A DNA stretch of 64,000 nt from Apoderus coryli (GCA_911728435.2 OU452198.1:19564001-19628000), one strand, 5' to 3'. Counted from the first letter of the stretch, positions 20,394-32,244 are shown. The notes: generated by a model not told the origin, from the sequence alone. Numbers and translations: made by a program.

Positions 20394-21061
20394 ATGGAAA
20401 GTTTTATTTTTGATAATTTATTAGAATTGGGATGAATTGAAAGTGAGGAAGATGGTGATGACGATTACCAGCGAATTGCAGCTGTTGAAATCCTTTGCAG
20501 CTGTGGTAATACTAAGAGGAGAAAACCTGTGAGAATAGAAAATTATGCTGAGTTGGTAGTACCAGCTCTCACAGATAAGCAATTTCAACAACATTTTCGA
20601 ATCACAAGGGAAGTTATGCAACTCTTAAATGCAGAGCTTTATGATTTACTTAAATCAAAGGCGAATGCAAATAACAAAGAATTGAACCAGAAAAACAACT
20701 TCTTATGACTATCTGGTTACTCGCTAACCAGGAAAGCTACAGGTAAAGAACTTACGTACGTGGCGTTAATACAGATGGTGTGCTACGTCTATGAACGTGT
20801 TTTAGATCAGACTGCGCATGACGTCAATTTGGGAGCAGTTTTAAAAGTGCAGGCATCAGAACATCATAATATGACTGACGTGGCAACGACACGATGACTA
20901 ATGAAACTGTAAACACCACAAAGCAATATAAATTGTTTTTATTGTATTCATAATTATATAGGTAATTTATAATATAAAATTTATTGTATTTGGGCTCTAT
21001 ACATTATGAAAATAAAACCTACTTGAACTGCTTTTCTAAATTTATTACTTGCTTTGTTTTA

Positions 21062-21790
21062 GCACGAATTTGCTCAATGCATTTTGAACCTGCTGCTTTC
21101 AAAAAAGATTTAAAGCATGAATTGCTAGGATATCGACCAAAAACCAGCCGAGACCTTATGCCAAATGCCGTACAAACATTATACTTATCTAAGAAACATT
21201 TACAACCAAAATTAATATCAGGTCAAAAAAGGTCTGAAAGGGCTGTTCTGTGTGAATGGAATAAAAACAAGAAAGAAACCGTAAGTCAAATTCTGGAAGA
21301 ATCAGAAGACCCATGTAAAGAAGTTGACCAACAAAAAGTCCAGCCTGTCAGTTGTATCCTAGATGTTGATAAAGATAATATAGGCAATACTATTATTGAG
21401 TCATCAATAAAGTAAGTGAAAATAGAACACCTAAAACCTAGGTTTTTTTCAAAATAATGTTTAATTATTTATGACAAAAAAATTATTTCAGAGAACATGA
21501 ACAAGTCATACTCGAACTACAGCAATCAAGAAATGAAAATGAATCCTTAAAAACAAAGCTATCGGTGGCATATAAGGAACTAAATACATATATATCTATG
21601 TGAAAGAAACATTTTGATCCCGGTCAAATTAAAAGTTTATTAAATCTAATTTAAAATATTTACCATATGAAGTTATTCTTTGTATGGTTCGTACCCGAAC
21701 TTATATTAGATTAAGAGAGCTTAATAAAAATATTAGTTTGTTAAATTGCAAACGCAAGCTGGAAAAAAAATGTCCAAGTTTACAAATAAA
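21062..21790 (+). pseudogene. THAP-domain / P-element-type transposase fragment
   Basis: After an acceptor-like TTGTTTTAG at 21061 the frame encodes ARICSMHFEPAAF and MPNAVQTL, the C-terminal half of a THAP zinc finger (Cys-x2-His and the AVPT-like box). The frame stays open to a donor at 21412 (AATAAA|GTAAGTG). A second exon starting at 21491 (TTTCAG|AGAACATG) continues in phase with HEQVILELQQSRNENESLKT, a coiled coil as in P-type transposases. After a stop near 21601, FDPGQIKSLL and VRTRTYIRLRELNKNI resemble the next P-transposase segment. The THAP N-terminal exon and catalytic region are missing. Confidence 0.6.
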
Positions 21791-22499
21791 AAAAGTAAAT
21801 AATTGGTTTTTGTTGTTTATTTAGCCCCCCCCCCCCCCCCCTCCCAATTATAATCATTGTAATGAATATACAGAGTGAATGTCCCAATAAAAAGGGAATA
21901 ATATAACAGTTTTTAAAAGTATTTTTACAAAGATAATTGCACTTTGTTGAAATAATTTTAAAACCTTTTTGAATAAATACTGAAAGTACATTACACATGA
22001 ATAAATATTGTGATTCAGATCATGTTGACAATAATTTCACATAATCTACAAAATCCTAATATATACAGGTGCAATAAATAAAAAAAACATTTTAAGGGCA
22101 GTGAAGCAGTATTTTATTTGCAGTGGGGGTCCCAAATTGGGTCTTTTTCTGCTACATACAAAATATATATCTACATATCCGGAAAAATTATGTCAAAATT
22201 GTTTTTAAATTTTTATCCATTTGGCAAATTCATTAAGCTTGAGCGAAGATACAAAATATTATATAATATCAATGGGAAACTGTATAATAATAATAATAAT
22301 AATATTCTTTGTTGTCTAACAGGGTACAGACCCAATTACAAGAAAATATAACTAAATAAATAAGCTACTAATAATAAACTAATTAATAATCCTACAAAAC
22401 AAAATACACAGATGGCCAGATTTTGCGGGAACCGAGACAATTGAGCGCAGAAAGATCTTACAGGCTCATTGAAATAGTTAATTTCTTGACTAAATCCTT
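21791..22499. other. Noncoding stretch with 17-C homopolymer
   Basis: A run of 17 C residues spans 21825-21841 and an (AAT)n microsatellite is at about 22289. No gene motifs are seen. The (C)n run is prone to assembly error. Confidence 0.5.
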
Positions 22500-23640
22500 C
22501 TATGTTACATGTTTGGCATGCTCGAAGTAGTGGTGCTTTGGATTCATAATTAGTATGAAAAACAGGAACATGAAATAGTCTGCTACTCCTCGCAGAGGGG
22601 GCGGTATGCTAAAATTAAACGATCGGAGTAGGTTTGAACAGACCACCAAGCTATTTCTAATCTTAAACAGAAAGAGTTGTCCGGCATACACTCTGCGAGC
22701 AGCCAGCGAAACCATTTGAAAGCGATCGAGCAGTGCTCTATGATCCAATCCTCTACATGGGAATCTACCGTCAATTTTAAACCCTAAATATTTAAGGAAT
22801 TTGCGCTGTATGTATTCAATGTGTCCTGCATGAGATTGGTATGTGGGAGACCATATTCCAGATGCGTACTCAAGCTTAGATCTTACCAGAGCACAATACA
22901 AATTAGTTATACATTCAATATCACTAAAATCTTTTGTAACACGAAACAAAAAGCCAAGCATGCGTAGTGCATCTCGGGTAATACTTTGAATATGATAATT
23001 AAATGACAATTCAATGTCGACGCAAACTCTAAGATCCCTGACATCACAACACTCAAGCGCAGTGTCACTCAGCTGATAGCGATATTCAAAACAGTTTGCG
23101 ATTTCCAAAATATGACAAACTTACATTTATTAATATTTAAAGGCAATTTATTATAGTTGAACCAATCTTCAAGCTTAGATAAGTCGCGTTGCAACAACAC
23201 GCAATCCGAAGTGTCTCGAATAACACGATACAACTTCAGATCGTCTGCAAACATCAAATGGTTGCTTGTAAGTTCCTGGGATATGTCATTAATGAAAATT
23301 GAAAATATTAATGGTGCCAAACAGCTACCCTGAGGCGCTCCGCTGGTGGGTGTGAAAGTTTCCGATTTATGACCATTGTACTCGACATAGTGTTGTCGAT
23401 CAGACAAGTAGGAGGCCAAAAACGTTAAAAGATCCTCATGAAAACCCAACCTCGACATTTTCCGTAGGACAAGCGAATGATCCAGCTTATCGAAAGCCTT
23501 CTCGGAAAATCTGTAAATCGCATCGATCCGCAGACCCTCCCCGAGGGTACGAAATACATCCTCTAGAAAACAGGTTAGGTTGGTTACTGTAGAGCGGCCT
23601 GGGAAAAACCGTGCTGCTGTGGATCAATCTGATGCTTAAT
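22500..23640 (-). pseudogene. Jockey/CR1-like LINE reverse transcriptase fragment
   Basis: On the minus strand, in order: RPGRSTVTNLTCFLEDVF, KAFDKLDHSLVL, SYLSDRQHYVEYNG, SGAPQGSCLAPLIFSIFIN, the catalytic LMFADDLKLY (about 23244), LNINKCK, then VCVDIELSFNYHIQSI, LYCALVRSKLEYASGIW and a C-terminal tail. The first half (23458-23069) and second half (23108-22500) are in different frames, and there is a break near 23500. No endonuclease is present, so it is 5'-truncated. There is no RNase H domain, which separates it from the I-type LINEs at 11-20 kb. It lies inside the presumed HARBI1 intron. Confidence 0.78.
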
Positions 23641-24784
23641 TTAAGTAAATATTTTTACGCATAAGACAAATAAATAAAGATTACCCTGTAAGTATACTTA
23701 CAATTATTATTGGTATAAATACAAACTATTTGCTGGAACTGAAACGATCGTGTCTGAAAGGATCGGAAACGTTACATGTATGATGATATGCACAGACCTT
23801 TAAGTAACTACCTTACGATAAAGAGAAGATATGGGATGGGGTGCAAGTGGGCACTAGTAGAATAAATCTTGTAGGTTTCCCAGTTATCAAGCCGTTAGAA
23901 GAGAGTGGTGTACTTCTCTTAGAATATTTGGAAAATAAACATGCATGTCACACACAGCCATTCCTATTTGCCATGTTCAGTAAATTAATATTTTTGTACC
24001 ATTAGAGATATTACAATTTATTGAAAATATTTTTTAACAGATTATGCTCGGATTAGCGTCTACAGTTGAGGTTGCAAAAAGTATGATCATTTACAGCCAG
24101 TTCTTCAGAAACTCTGTCTGCGTTCGAAGTAGAAAAGTATGTGCAAAACTATTCTAATCACATACATACTGGTCACCGCAACAATGAAGTAAAATGTGTG
24201 CTATTTTTTTTTTAGCCTGACCCAGCATAATGTGGAGATCTGGGACATTAAAAAGTGACACATTAACAGCAAGTTCCTCTGAAACCGTATCAATAATTGT
24301 ATTATTTTAATGCGTAATCATTAAAGAATCTAATCAATTGCAATAATTTGAGAACCGTCGAAGTTTTATTTGAGAACCGTCCAAATAGTTTTTTTTTTGT
24401 GTTGGTTTGATAATAATTTTTATCTTGTCTAAACTTAGTAGAAACAGATTCAGTTTCTCAGGTCTAGAAAAGATAATCGATTCATTTCAAATGTGGTTTC
24501 TTATAATTAGTAAATGTTAAAACAAAAATTCATATTTATATACCCTTGCATTTAATAATAAATATTTGCATAATATGGAAAGTGTTCCATTTTAATCCCA
24601 GACATCTATTATTTAATAAATTATATTTGAAAAAAATGCTACAGTTCCTGCATAGGTATGTATTTATTATTGAAAACTGCAACCACGATTTCAAAAGAAT
24701 TATACTACGCCACTGACTTGTGTACATGCACTCCTTCTGTCATTAAAAAGGTAAATATTGACGTTTATGTTATGAAGACAAACA
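23641..24784. other. AT-rich spacer in the presumed HARBI1 intron
   Basis: No open frame with motifs, tandem repeat or RNA gene is evident. The poly-T runs near 24206 and 24391 are short. Confidence 0.4.
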
Positions 24785-25945
24785 TTGAAATTAGATGACA
24801 TTTCTATGTCTATTTATTTTTCTGAGGTAGTATCAAAGTCAGTGCTGTGGACTTGTGCATATAGAGTTATAGATGGCTTATGTGAAATATCTAAAAAAGT
24901 TATTAGCTGGCCAGAAGAAAACGAAAGACCAGCAATATCTACAGCTTTTAAAAATGGGGTAATATAGACCATATTATAGGAGCAGTAGATGCAACCTATG
25001 TTCCTATAAGAGCACCAGTAAACAAAGTGCACATTTATACAAATAGAAAATGTTTCACTGGTATTACCCTACAAGCCATAACAGAGCCATCCTTAAAATT
25101 CATCGATTGTTTTGTAGGATACCCCAGTTCAGTGTCAGATAACAGAATATTTCGAAATTCAGACATTTATAAAAATATGATGCGTGATAGGGATATTTTA
25201 CGGATGATCAGTTTATATTGGGGGATAAAGCTTATCCATTGTATAGCTGGTGTTTGGTGCCTTGTATAGACAGAGGCATCCTATCACACAGACACAGTAA
25301 ATTTAACACTCTACATGCAAAATCACGCCAGGTTGTAGAAAGGTCTTTTGCCCTGTTCTTTGGCAGACTTCGTCGAATGCAATCATTATATTTACAAAAA
25401 GAGGATAGGTATGCTGCAACCATATTGGCTGCATGTGTTATACATAACTTCTGTCTCCGTAGATCTGATGAAAATATCGATACTTACATTAACGAAGGAT
25501 TACCTGCAGCTTGTCGAATGAGCAGAGTAGGAATGGGAAGAAGAAATATTTTAATGAATAATATAAAATAACAAATAATAATTTTAACTATGTTATAATA
25601 TATCGTTTCTATCAATTATCACTTTTTTATGTTTTCCAGGATTCTAATGAAAAACATTTTAATTTTGGACACAGTGTATTTGATACTCTGACAAAATAAA
25701 ACCTATGTTAAATAAACTTTTTCATTTATTAACTAAACACAGTCATTTTGAGAAGACTATAAGCTATAATAATATATAATAGTTCCACATATATTTTTCA
25801 GTCACAAAATGCTTATACTTAAATGAACTTATATAGTTAGGTAGGTACTTAATTAGTCTTTAGAAAATCTAAATAGTCTTTAAATGCTGTTAGAGCATCC
25901 TCCTTTTGTTTCACTATGTCTTCATGGCGTTTTTGTTTATTTTTT

Positions 25946-26554
25946 TCACTCTTTTAAATCCTCCCTTAGCTTTTTAATTTCTTCACACACCTTGTTGGGA
26001 TTTTTAATTTGTTTTCGTTTACCCTCCTTAAACTTTTTTCTCCGTGTTTCACAATAATTATCCTCTGAAATCTCTTGCTCTACATCTTCCAACACTGAAT
26101 CATTGGCCCTAATGTTTGAAGCAATGGCTACAGGTGTGACATTGGGGTCATCTGAAAATAGCTCTTCAAATTCATCAAAGTAATCGAAGGTTACTTTCTT
26201 TTCTCCTGTGGCTCGTGTAGACATGTTATCTTTTTTTTTAATATACTTCCCTTTTAAATACTTAAATTTATTTTTACATTGATCTGGGGTATAACAACCC
26301 ATTTCATTTGATATAAATTTCCAAACCTTTTCATTGCGAATAGTTGTGGATTTAAAGGATGCTTCATTTTGTTTATACAGTTCAATAAGCTGTAAAATAT
26401 GATTTCGGCTCCATAGTTTTCTATCAATCTTCCTCCTATCAAAAAAGTGAACATGGGGTGGGTGCTTACCATATTCTATATTAGTAATCCAAAACATCAT
26501 ATTAGATATGTTAAAATCTGGCGACCCTAGTTGCGGTACCATAGCGCTATACAC
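25946..26554 (-). CDS. Myb/SANT-like partner protein of Harbinger, last part
   Basis: A minus-strand open frame of 202 codons. Residues ~45-125 read KLWSRNHILQLIELYKQNEA, VWKFISNEMG, YTPDQCKNKFKYLKGKYIKK and EKKVTFDYFDEFEELF, a trihelix/Myb-SANT DNA-binding domain with spaced aromatics. The C-terminus is basic and helical (RRKKFKEGKRKQIK, then KKLREDLKE). Harbinger elements carry such a protein beside the transposase; it binds element ends and brings the transposase into the nucleus. Convergent orientation 375 bp from the transposase fits. The first ~25 codons adjoin a LINE-tail insertion, so the true upstream coding is at 26801-27249. Confidence 0.72.
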   Translation of the reverse strand: MYSAMVPQLGSPDFNISNMMFWITNIEYGKHPPHVHFFDRRKIDRKLWSRNHILQLIELYKQNEASFKSTTIRNEKVWKFISNEMGCYTPDQCKNKFKYLKGKYIKKKDNMSTRATGEKKVTFDYFDEFEELFSDDPNVTPVAIASNIRANDSVLEDVEQEISEDNYCETRRKKFKEGKRKQIKNPNKVCEEIKKLREDLKE

Positions 26555-26555
26555 T

Positions 26556-26800
26556 AAGAATTGTAATAATAATAATGCTTTATTTGCCTATATAACAATA
26601 GTTATTGGCATCGTCACATTCAGTATGTACATAAATAAAAATTCATTATAAACAAACAAAATACTCAAACAACAAATACGTGTGTAAATAGTACAAATAC
26701 AAAACAGTAAAACAAAGTACATAAAAATCACTTAAAACTTCAATAAATAGTCTAAAGGGCAACAATTCAAATATTACAACAACAATCAACACTTACATTT
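26556..26800 (-). mobile_element. LINE 3'-end fragment inserted in the Myb-like gene
   Basis: The plus strand reads AATTGTAATAATAATAATGC then TTTATTTGCC, which on the minus strand is a LINE-type 3' tail ending in (ATT)n. About 240 bp follow without coding. It separates two coding blocks of the Myb-like gene. Confidence 0.5.
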
Positions 26801-27249
26801 AAGATTAATGAAGAAACTGCATCAAATAATCGATCATAAGTATGTGCAAGGACATCCTCCCTTGAGCTATTGCTGTCCTGTGGTTGTTGTTCAAGGAAAG
26901 ATTGAAAAGTATCATTAGCAGCATCTTCATCTAAATGTACGCTGCATATCTAAATTTTGTGATTGCAAGTTTTTAGGGGCCTGCTGAAGATTAAACGTTT
27001 GAGCATTTAGAAGACTTTCACCAAATATTCTGCTAACAATGTGCTTTTCAACATAGTGTAATGAATTATCTAAAAAATAATTTGATTTTAAACAAAAATA
27101 CGTCGGTGAATGCTAGCGCTTTTTTACCTTTAATTCTGCATAACAATATTCCTGTTTTTCCATTTGTTATAGGTATGCCACTTTGACTGTCGTAAACAAT
27201 ATTATGGGAATGAGCGGATATTAAATTATCCTGCTCATTATCCATTTTT
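26801..27249 (-). pseudogene. Myb-like partner protein, first exons
   Basis: The minus strand encodes MDNEQDNLISAHSHNIVYDS and GKTGILLCRIKG at 27249-27128, ending at a donor-like AAAG|GTAAAAAAG. A second block starts after TTTTTTAG near 27068 (HYVEKHIVSRIFGESLLNAQ) and, after a frame change near 26935, continues with DTFQSFLEQQPQDSNSSRED and a stretch ending FDAVSSLIL. Order, strand and spacing make these the upstream exons of the SANT-domain frame at 25946-26554, but I infer that from context. The frameshift and the LINE tail make the gene non-functional. Confidence 0.5.
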
Positions 27250-28192
27250 AGCAGTAATGTTTTTAAAACTCTATTAGGTATACTTAATATCTATTAATAT
27301 ACTTTTTAAACCGAATCACAAACAAAAAATACTACTACTACTACTACTAAACAACACTAATAACAACAATAACAAACATTAGAAGGCTAGCTTAATTGCG
27401 CATGCGGGACAAATATTATCGAATTCGAAGTTAAAAAGGTGTTTGACCGGGGCGGCGCACAGTGGTGAGGTCATATGGGATCATGTGGCCAAAATACAAA
27501 AACTATTTAGTTTGTTTTTAAATCCAGAGTTCTAATGTAAAATAAGTTTGCTAAGATTTAAGTAAAAACAATGTAAAATTTAGGTCATTTATCAGCTAGA
27601 ATAAAAACAAACATTTTTAAACGATTTTATGTACCTTCCTGGGCTGGTCTAGATGCCAGTCAAATATTTTAATGCATTTTTCAGAAACTTCCCGTGAACC
27701 GATTTTGATCAAAATTTGGCACGGTAATGTAGGTTCGGTGGCAATACAATATTATAAAAAAAATTGGGGCGTAAACGCTGCGTCATGGGTGTAAAAACGG
27801 TAAATTCATAACTGCGAAACTAAAGCAGATACGAACATACGGTTTTCAGTTTTATCATTTGATCTGTGGTCATAATACAATTTAATACAAAAAATGAGAT
27901 TAGGCGGTCGGGTCGGTGAACGGTATGAAGGGAGTATGAGGTTTTCAGATAGTAAAGTAGTAGTAAAGATTTGTAATCTTGGAACCAAAGCAGATATAAG
28001 AGAACTTAAACATATTATATAATATGCCACTAAGGCTATCGTTTATTATCTAGATTTTAATAAATAGAAATCTGCCAAAGAATTATTTACTTTTTATTTA
28101 TTCTTTTTTTAATAAAATTGTTTAGCCTAAAAAGTTAGATATTGTTAATTTATTATTTTTTTCTAGGTCTGACAGTTTTCTACGTTAGTAAA
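27250..28192. other. Noncoding stretch with (TAC)n and a dispersed repeat
   Basis: A (TAC)n microsatellite lies near 27331-27350. The block around 27690-27730 (GTGAACCGATTTTGATCAAA, then ATTTGGCAC) resembles the conserved phrase in the repeats at 3960-4000 and 29400-29440. No gene is seen. Confidence 0.4.
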
Positions 28193-28263
28193 AGGGATTA
28201 GCCGAAACTAGATCTCCCCCTACCCTTGATTATTGGTTTGACAGCCGTCAAACCAACAATCAA
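28193..28263. repeat. Palindromic terminus related to the Maverick B end
   Basis: Arms 28226-28242 and 28247-28263 (TTGATTATTGGTTTGAC and its near complement) flank a 4-bp centre. Together with the preceding AAGGGATTAGCCGAA and CTCCCCC this matches, with changes, the palindrome at 60880-60974. It is probably a solo end of an element with the same kind of terminus. Confidence 0.6.
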
Positions 28264-28780
28264 ATTAGTTGTCTTAAACGTCTCTAATTTTTTAATGAAC
28301 GATAACAGTAACGTAAAGGACTTATGTTCAGAAATTTTAAATGTAGGAAATATAGACATACCAAAATTTACTTCAGTTAAGTTTAAAATTTGTTATATTA
28401 ATTTTAACACAAAAACTCTTTATTGTATAGAAATACAAATCTGTCATCTAAGCGTAAGTCAAGGAACTTCGCCATTAACAAAAAGTAATTTCGTGTTAGG
28501 GACTTTGGTATTTATTTTTTAGCTACAGCAAGCTGCTCTTAAGATTTGAGTTATTGCAGTAACCAAAATCAGGATACTATATAATAATAGGCGACTTTAC
28601 CTCTACACCTATTAACTTACAAACCTGAAAATTAGTTGTCTTAAACGTCTCTAATTTTTTAATGAACGATAACAGTAACGTAAAGGACTTGAGTTCAGAA
28701 ATTTTAAATGTAGGACGCATGTAGGAAATATAGACATACCAAAATTTACTTCAGTTAAGTTTAAAATTTGACTAGTACTC
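28264..28780. repeat. Duplicated ~120-bp segment
   Basis: The sequence from AATTAGTTGTCTTAAACGTC to CATACCAAAATTTACTTCAG occurs at about 28263-28380 and again at about 28630-28757, the second with a 10-bp local duplication (GTAGGA...). The open frame across the first copy (28226-28522) has no recognisable motif and reads out of the palindrome, so I do not call a gene. Confidence 0.6.
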
Positions 28781-29778
28781 ATGGGATCAAAAGTACCCTT
28801 TCAAGCACATTTTGCAGTGTTGCGAAATGCGTTTTTGTTCTGGGAAAACAACTAATTATCTTTTGTTAATTATTTCGAAAAGTATTACTTTTTGAGACAA
28901 AAACGATATTGATACAGTGCTGCCTTTTCAATGGCTTACTAAATAAAGTAAAATCTATAAATTTGTTTAAATAATCAGGAAAATAATAGAAAGAAAGAAA
29001 TGTGAACCTCTCCAAATGTTGGAAATATCCACCATTATTCTCTAATTTAATTTATATAATTTTCTTGAACCTCGTATATCAATTTTCCTTTAAATTTCTT
29101 CTAAGCGCTTTTGTAAATATCCCCAGCTGATTTTTTCTTAACATTCCAAAAGTATTTTTGTCATACATCATGGGCGTAGGGGAATGGAAAGATGAAAGCA
29201 AGACGCGTTGAAAGATACCAAAATGTTTTGGTGGCATGATATCGTTTATTATTAGCTCTATATCATATATTTATGTAATATATGTATATATGGCGACTAT
29301 TAGTTTCACCGGAAATACTTGTTTTTGGACATTTTATACATAAAAAGTAGTTTTAAAAAAATTTCTGTCTGTCTGTCTGTATCCCCGAAAACGCAAAAAC
29401 CGCTTAACAGATTTTAACCAAATTTGGTACAAAAATACTATTGGACATGGCAAGGAGCTGATTAGATTTTGGGAAACATTGAGTGTAGGCAAGGGATTTA
29501 AAAGAGGGTTCAATAAAACAAAACAAAATTAATTAAATTTAGATAAATGACAAAAAGGTCATAAAATTATTACTTATACACTTAAATATGGAGAGCTATT
29601 CGTGCCTATTATGTAAAGGAAAAATCGTTATCAAACCAAAACCGAATTTACTTGTGTTTCAAATACAACATTTTATGTGGTGAAATACTCATTTCACGTT
29701 TGAACAATATAATAATAGTTTAAATTTATTTTGGTATCAATATCCATTAAATTCTTTTTAATTATGGTTTAGAATTCA
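28781..29778. other. Noncoding stretch with dispersed-repeat pieces
   Basis: From 29250 to 29620 it contains pieces also found in the 6-kb element. TCTGTCTGTCTGTCTGTATC at about 29365, followed by CCGCTTAACAGATTTTAACC (29400), is the reverse complement of the end of the 525-bp array near 4000. A block containing AGATAAATGACAAAAAGGTC (29542) is the reverse complement of 1850-1870. No gene is seen. Confidence 0.45.
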
Positions 29779-29844
29779 GCTTCAAATATCTAATTTCCAG
29801 AATGCTAACAAGCTTCAAATATCTAATTTCCAGAATGCTAACAA
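29779..29844. repeat. 33-bp tandem duplication at the gene start
   Basis: GCTTCAAATATCTAATTTCC plus AGAATGCTAACAA occurs at 29779-29811 and again at 29812-29844. Each copy carries TTTCCAG|AATG, an acceptor-like sequence directly before a possible ATG, so the duplication doubles both the candidate splice site and the start of the recombinase-like copy 2. Confidence 0.8.
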
Positions 29845-31987
29845 GAAGTAAGAAAATTGTATTGTTGGTAAATAAAAACAGCAATGGAGAGTCAATAACG
29901 ACAGGGAATTCTTCGCTCAACAAATCTACAAAAAATATATTTACTAAACTAAGATACCGCGCAACTGAGACCAAAACGATTGAGACTAAGCTGGCCTGTA
30001 ATGACTCAAGTTTTAATTTTCAGCATACACAGGCCGATAATGAAAAAATACCGCTTACTTCAAACAGTTCCGTTGATGATTTTACTCTCTTGAATAACTC
30101 AAAATTGTCTGAGCAAGACAAATCGGTTAATAATGAACCTCTAGAAAACTCCTCTGTATCAAATATCTCCGTATCACATGATGAGCTATTGAAACATTCT
30201 GAATCTGCAGATTCACATCAAGAAGACTCTGCCAGTATAATAATAGATACGGACAGTTCAATTTATGATCCAAATACTACAAGTGCCGAAGTACCTTTCC
30301 ATGAACTGAGCATAAAAGATGTTTCCATTAGCGCATCTTTTCTAGAACATAATGTCACATCTAAATCATTACTTCAAATTTCTTTAAGCGACGATGATTT
30401 TTGCAAATCAAGATGCATCTCAGATGAAGAAATAAGTATTCAACCATCGATAAATTTCGTGCTAGAACCGCCACCACTCTTGTATTTTCAGAAGAAAAGT
30501 GATAATCTTGCAAAAGTTTTAATCATGGGTCAACCGTTAACGGCTAATATAATTCAGAAACAACCTGTCCTTGTCGAAAATAATCCGAATTACAATAATA
30601 GTGACGAATATGTTCCAGATCCATTTTCTGCATCAGGTTCGGATGATGATTATTGTTTGCCAACTTCGATATCAGAAAGTTCAAGTGCGATGTCTACTCA
30701 CTGTGAGTCGTGGTATGACTCCTTAGTAAATAAAACCACAGAAATATCACGAAGTGTAACCAAGGCTAGAAAAAGGAAGTATAAATTAAGAAATATCTAC
30801 ATAAAATGATAATGAAATAGCCGAAAGCTCTTTAAATAGTTCCTTAGAAGATGGTATCAATATAACTTGCACCAAAAAGCAAAATAATGGGAAGCGTATG
30901 CGAAATAAAAAATATTGTTGCATATTATGCCAAAAGATGGTGATCAATCTGTCTAGGCATTTCGTAGATATGCATTCTCAAGAGACTGAAGTTGCTCGAA
31001 TATTAGCGTTAGAGAAAGGTTCAAGAAAAAATGCGTAAGTTACGAAAGAGGAAATGCACTACGAGCAGGTAATATCAAACGCAATAGAGAATTAGAATAT
31101 TTTTTGTCGTTAATGGATATGGAGTGGAGCATAAGGATTTCTTCTAATGCACTTAATACACTTCATACCCGGAAGTTTAACTGTACTCAACTGTTACCAA
31201 TCACAAGCGACCTAATTAAATTAATTACGTACCTAGAAAGGGAAATAAAGATATGTCAAAATGAAATAGAATTAACTATCCAAACTACATCAACCTGTTG
31301 GTCTAGGTTTGCTTCACTAATCCTCAGTAAAATTGTAGTATTCAATAAGAGAAGGTCAGGGGAGACATCACGAATAACTTTAGAACAGTACTCAATGCGA
31401 CCGCTTTGGTCAGAACAAGCAACGGAGGAATGTAAGGAGGCAATGACGGCGTTTGAAAAACAATTAGCCGAACATTTCGTTGTAGTAGAAGTTCCCGGTA
31501 AACGTGGAAGAAAGGTTCCCATATTATTATCACCTGACATGAAAAGCGGAATTGATGTATTAATAAAAACACGAAAACTTGCAGGAATTTCTAGAGATAA
31601 CCCATATGTATTTGCAAGAAGTGGACATTTGCTAGAATACATGAGAGGTCATGATTGTTTACGAAAATCCTGTGAGCGAGCAATGTTGAAAGCACCAGAG
31701 AATATTAGCGGTACAAAGCTAAGGAAGTATGTAGCAACAGTTACCCAAATTATTAACTTAACAGAAAATGAAACGGATTGGTTAGCCCGCCATTTAGGGC
31801 ACGATGTTCGCATTAACCGAGACTTCTATCGATTACACGAAAGTGATGTTGAGCTGACAAAAGTTAACAGACTATTAATGGCGGTTGATAGTGGACAAGC
31901 AAATAAGTTTGCTGGAAAGAAATTGGCCGATATCGAGTTATCAGGTAAAAATTCAATAAGTTTTATTAGTTTATTAGTATTATAGTT

Positions 31988-32244
31988 CTTACACAGAGAT
32001 AAAATGAATTTTAAGTGGTTATTTGATTCACAGAAAGTTCATGATGTTTTTTCTATGAGCTACTTTAACGCACTGTATATTCGAAACAACATCCTATGTT
32101 AACATAGGAAATAATAAATGAGTTTTCAACAATTCATATTGTGGTACCTAATAATACAGTGCGTTAAAGTTGCTCATAGAAAAAACATCATGAACTTTCT
32201 GTGAATCAAATAACCACTTAAAATTCATGTTATCTCCGTGTAAG
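31988..32244. mobile_element. MITE with 91-bp terminal inverted repeats
   Basis: Arms 31988-32078 and 32154-32244 are inverted copies (about 96% by eye), starting CTTACACAGAGATAA and its complement. The 75-bp centre is AT-rich. It has no coding capacity. It lies 44 bp inside the intron of the recombinase-like copy 2. Target duplication is not clear. Confidence 0.85.

Larger units (their letters stand above)
20394..25571 (+). pseudogene. HARBI1-like: HARBI1-like (PIF/Harbinger) transposase, split
   Basis: The first block, 20394-20740, encodes an acidic start, then VVPALTDKQFQQHFRIT and MTIWLLANQESYR, ending at a donor-like AGCTACAG|GTAAAG. There is one in-frame TGA near 20433, and a frame change before the IWLLANQ part. 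The second block, about 24830-25571, encodes VSKSVLWTCAYRVIDGLCEI, then GAVDATYVPI (first catalytic Asp), GYPSSVSDNRIF, FILGDKAYPL (second Asp) and VVERSFALFFGRLRR (Glu). Frameshifts occur near 24965 and 25200. The ~4-kb gap fits an intron invaded by a THAP/P-type piece and a LINE. This enzyme type excises and inserts Harbinger DNA together with a Myb-like partner, here found convergently at 25946-27249. Confidence 0.75.

Noticed and set aside
26440..26480. A tiny intron in the Myb-like gene (GTAAGC ... GATAG)
   Set aside because: The stretch would be about 34 bp, too short for a spliceosomal intron, and the frame is open through it.
28226..28522. 98-codon frame starting in the palindrome
   Set aside because: Begins inside a repeat, lacks motifs, and its sequence is partly duplicated downstream without an open frame.
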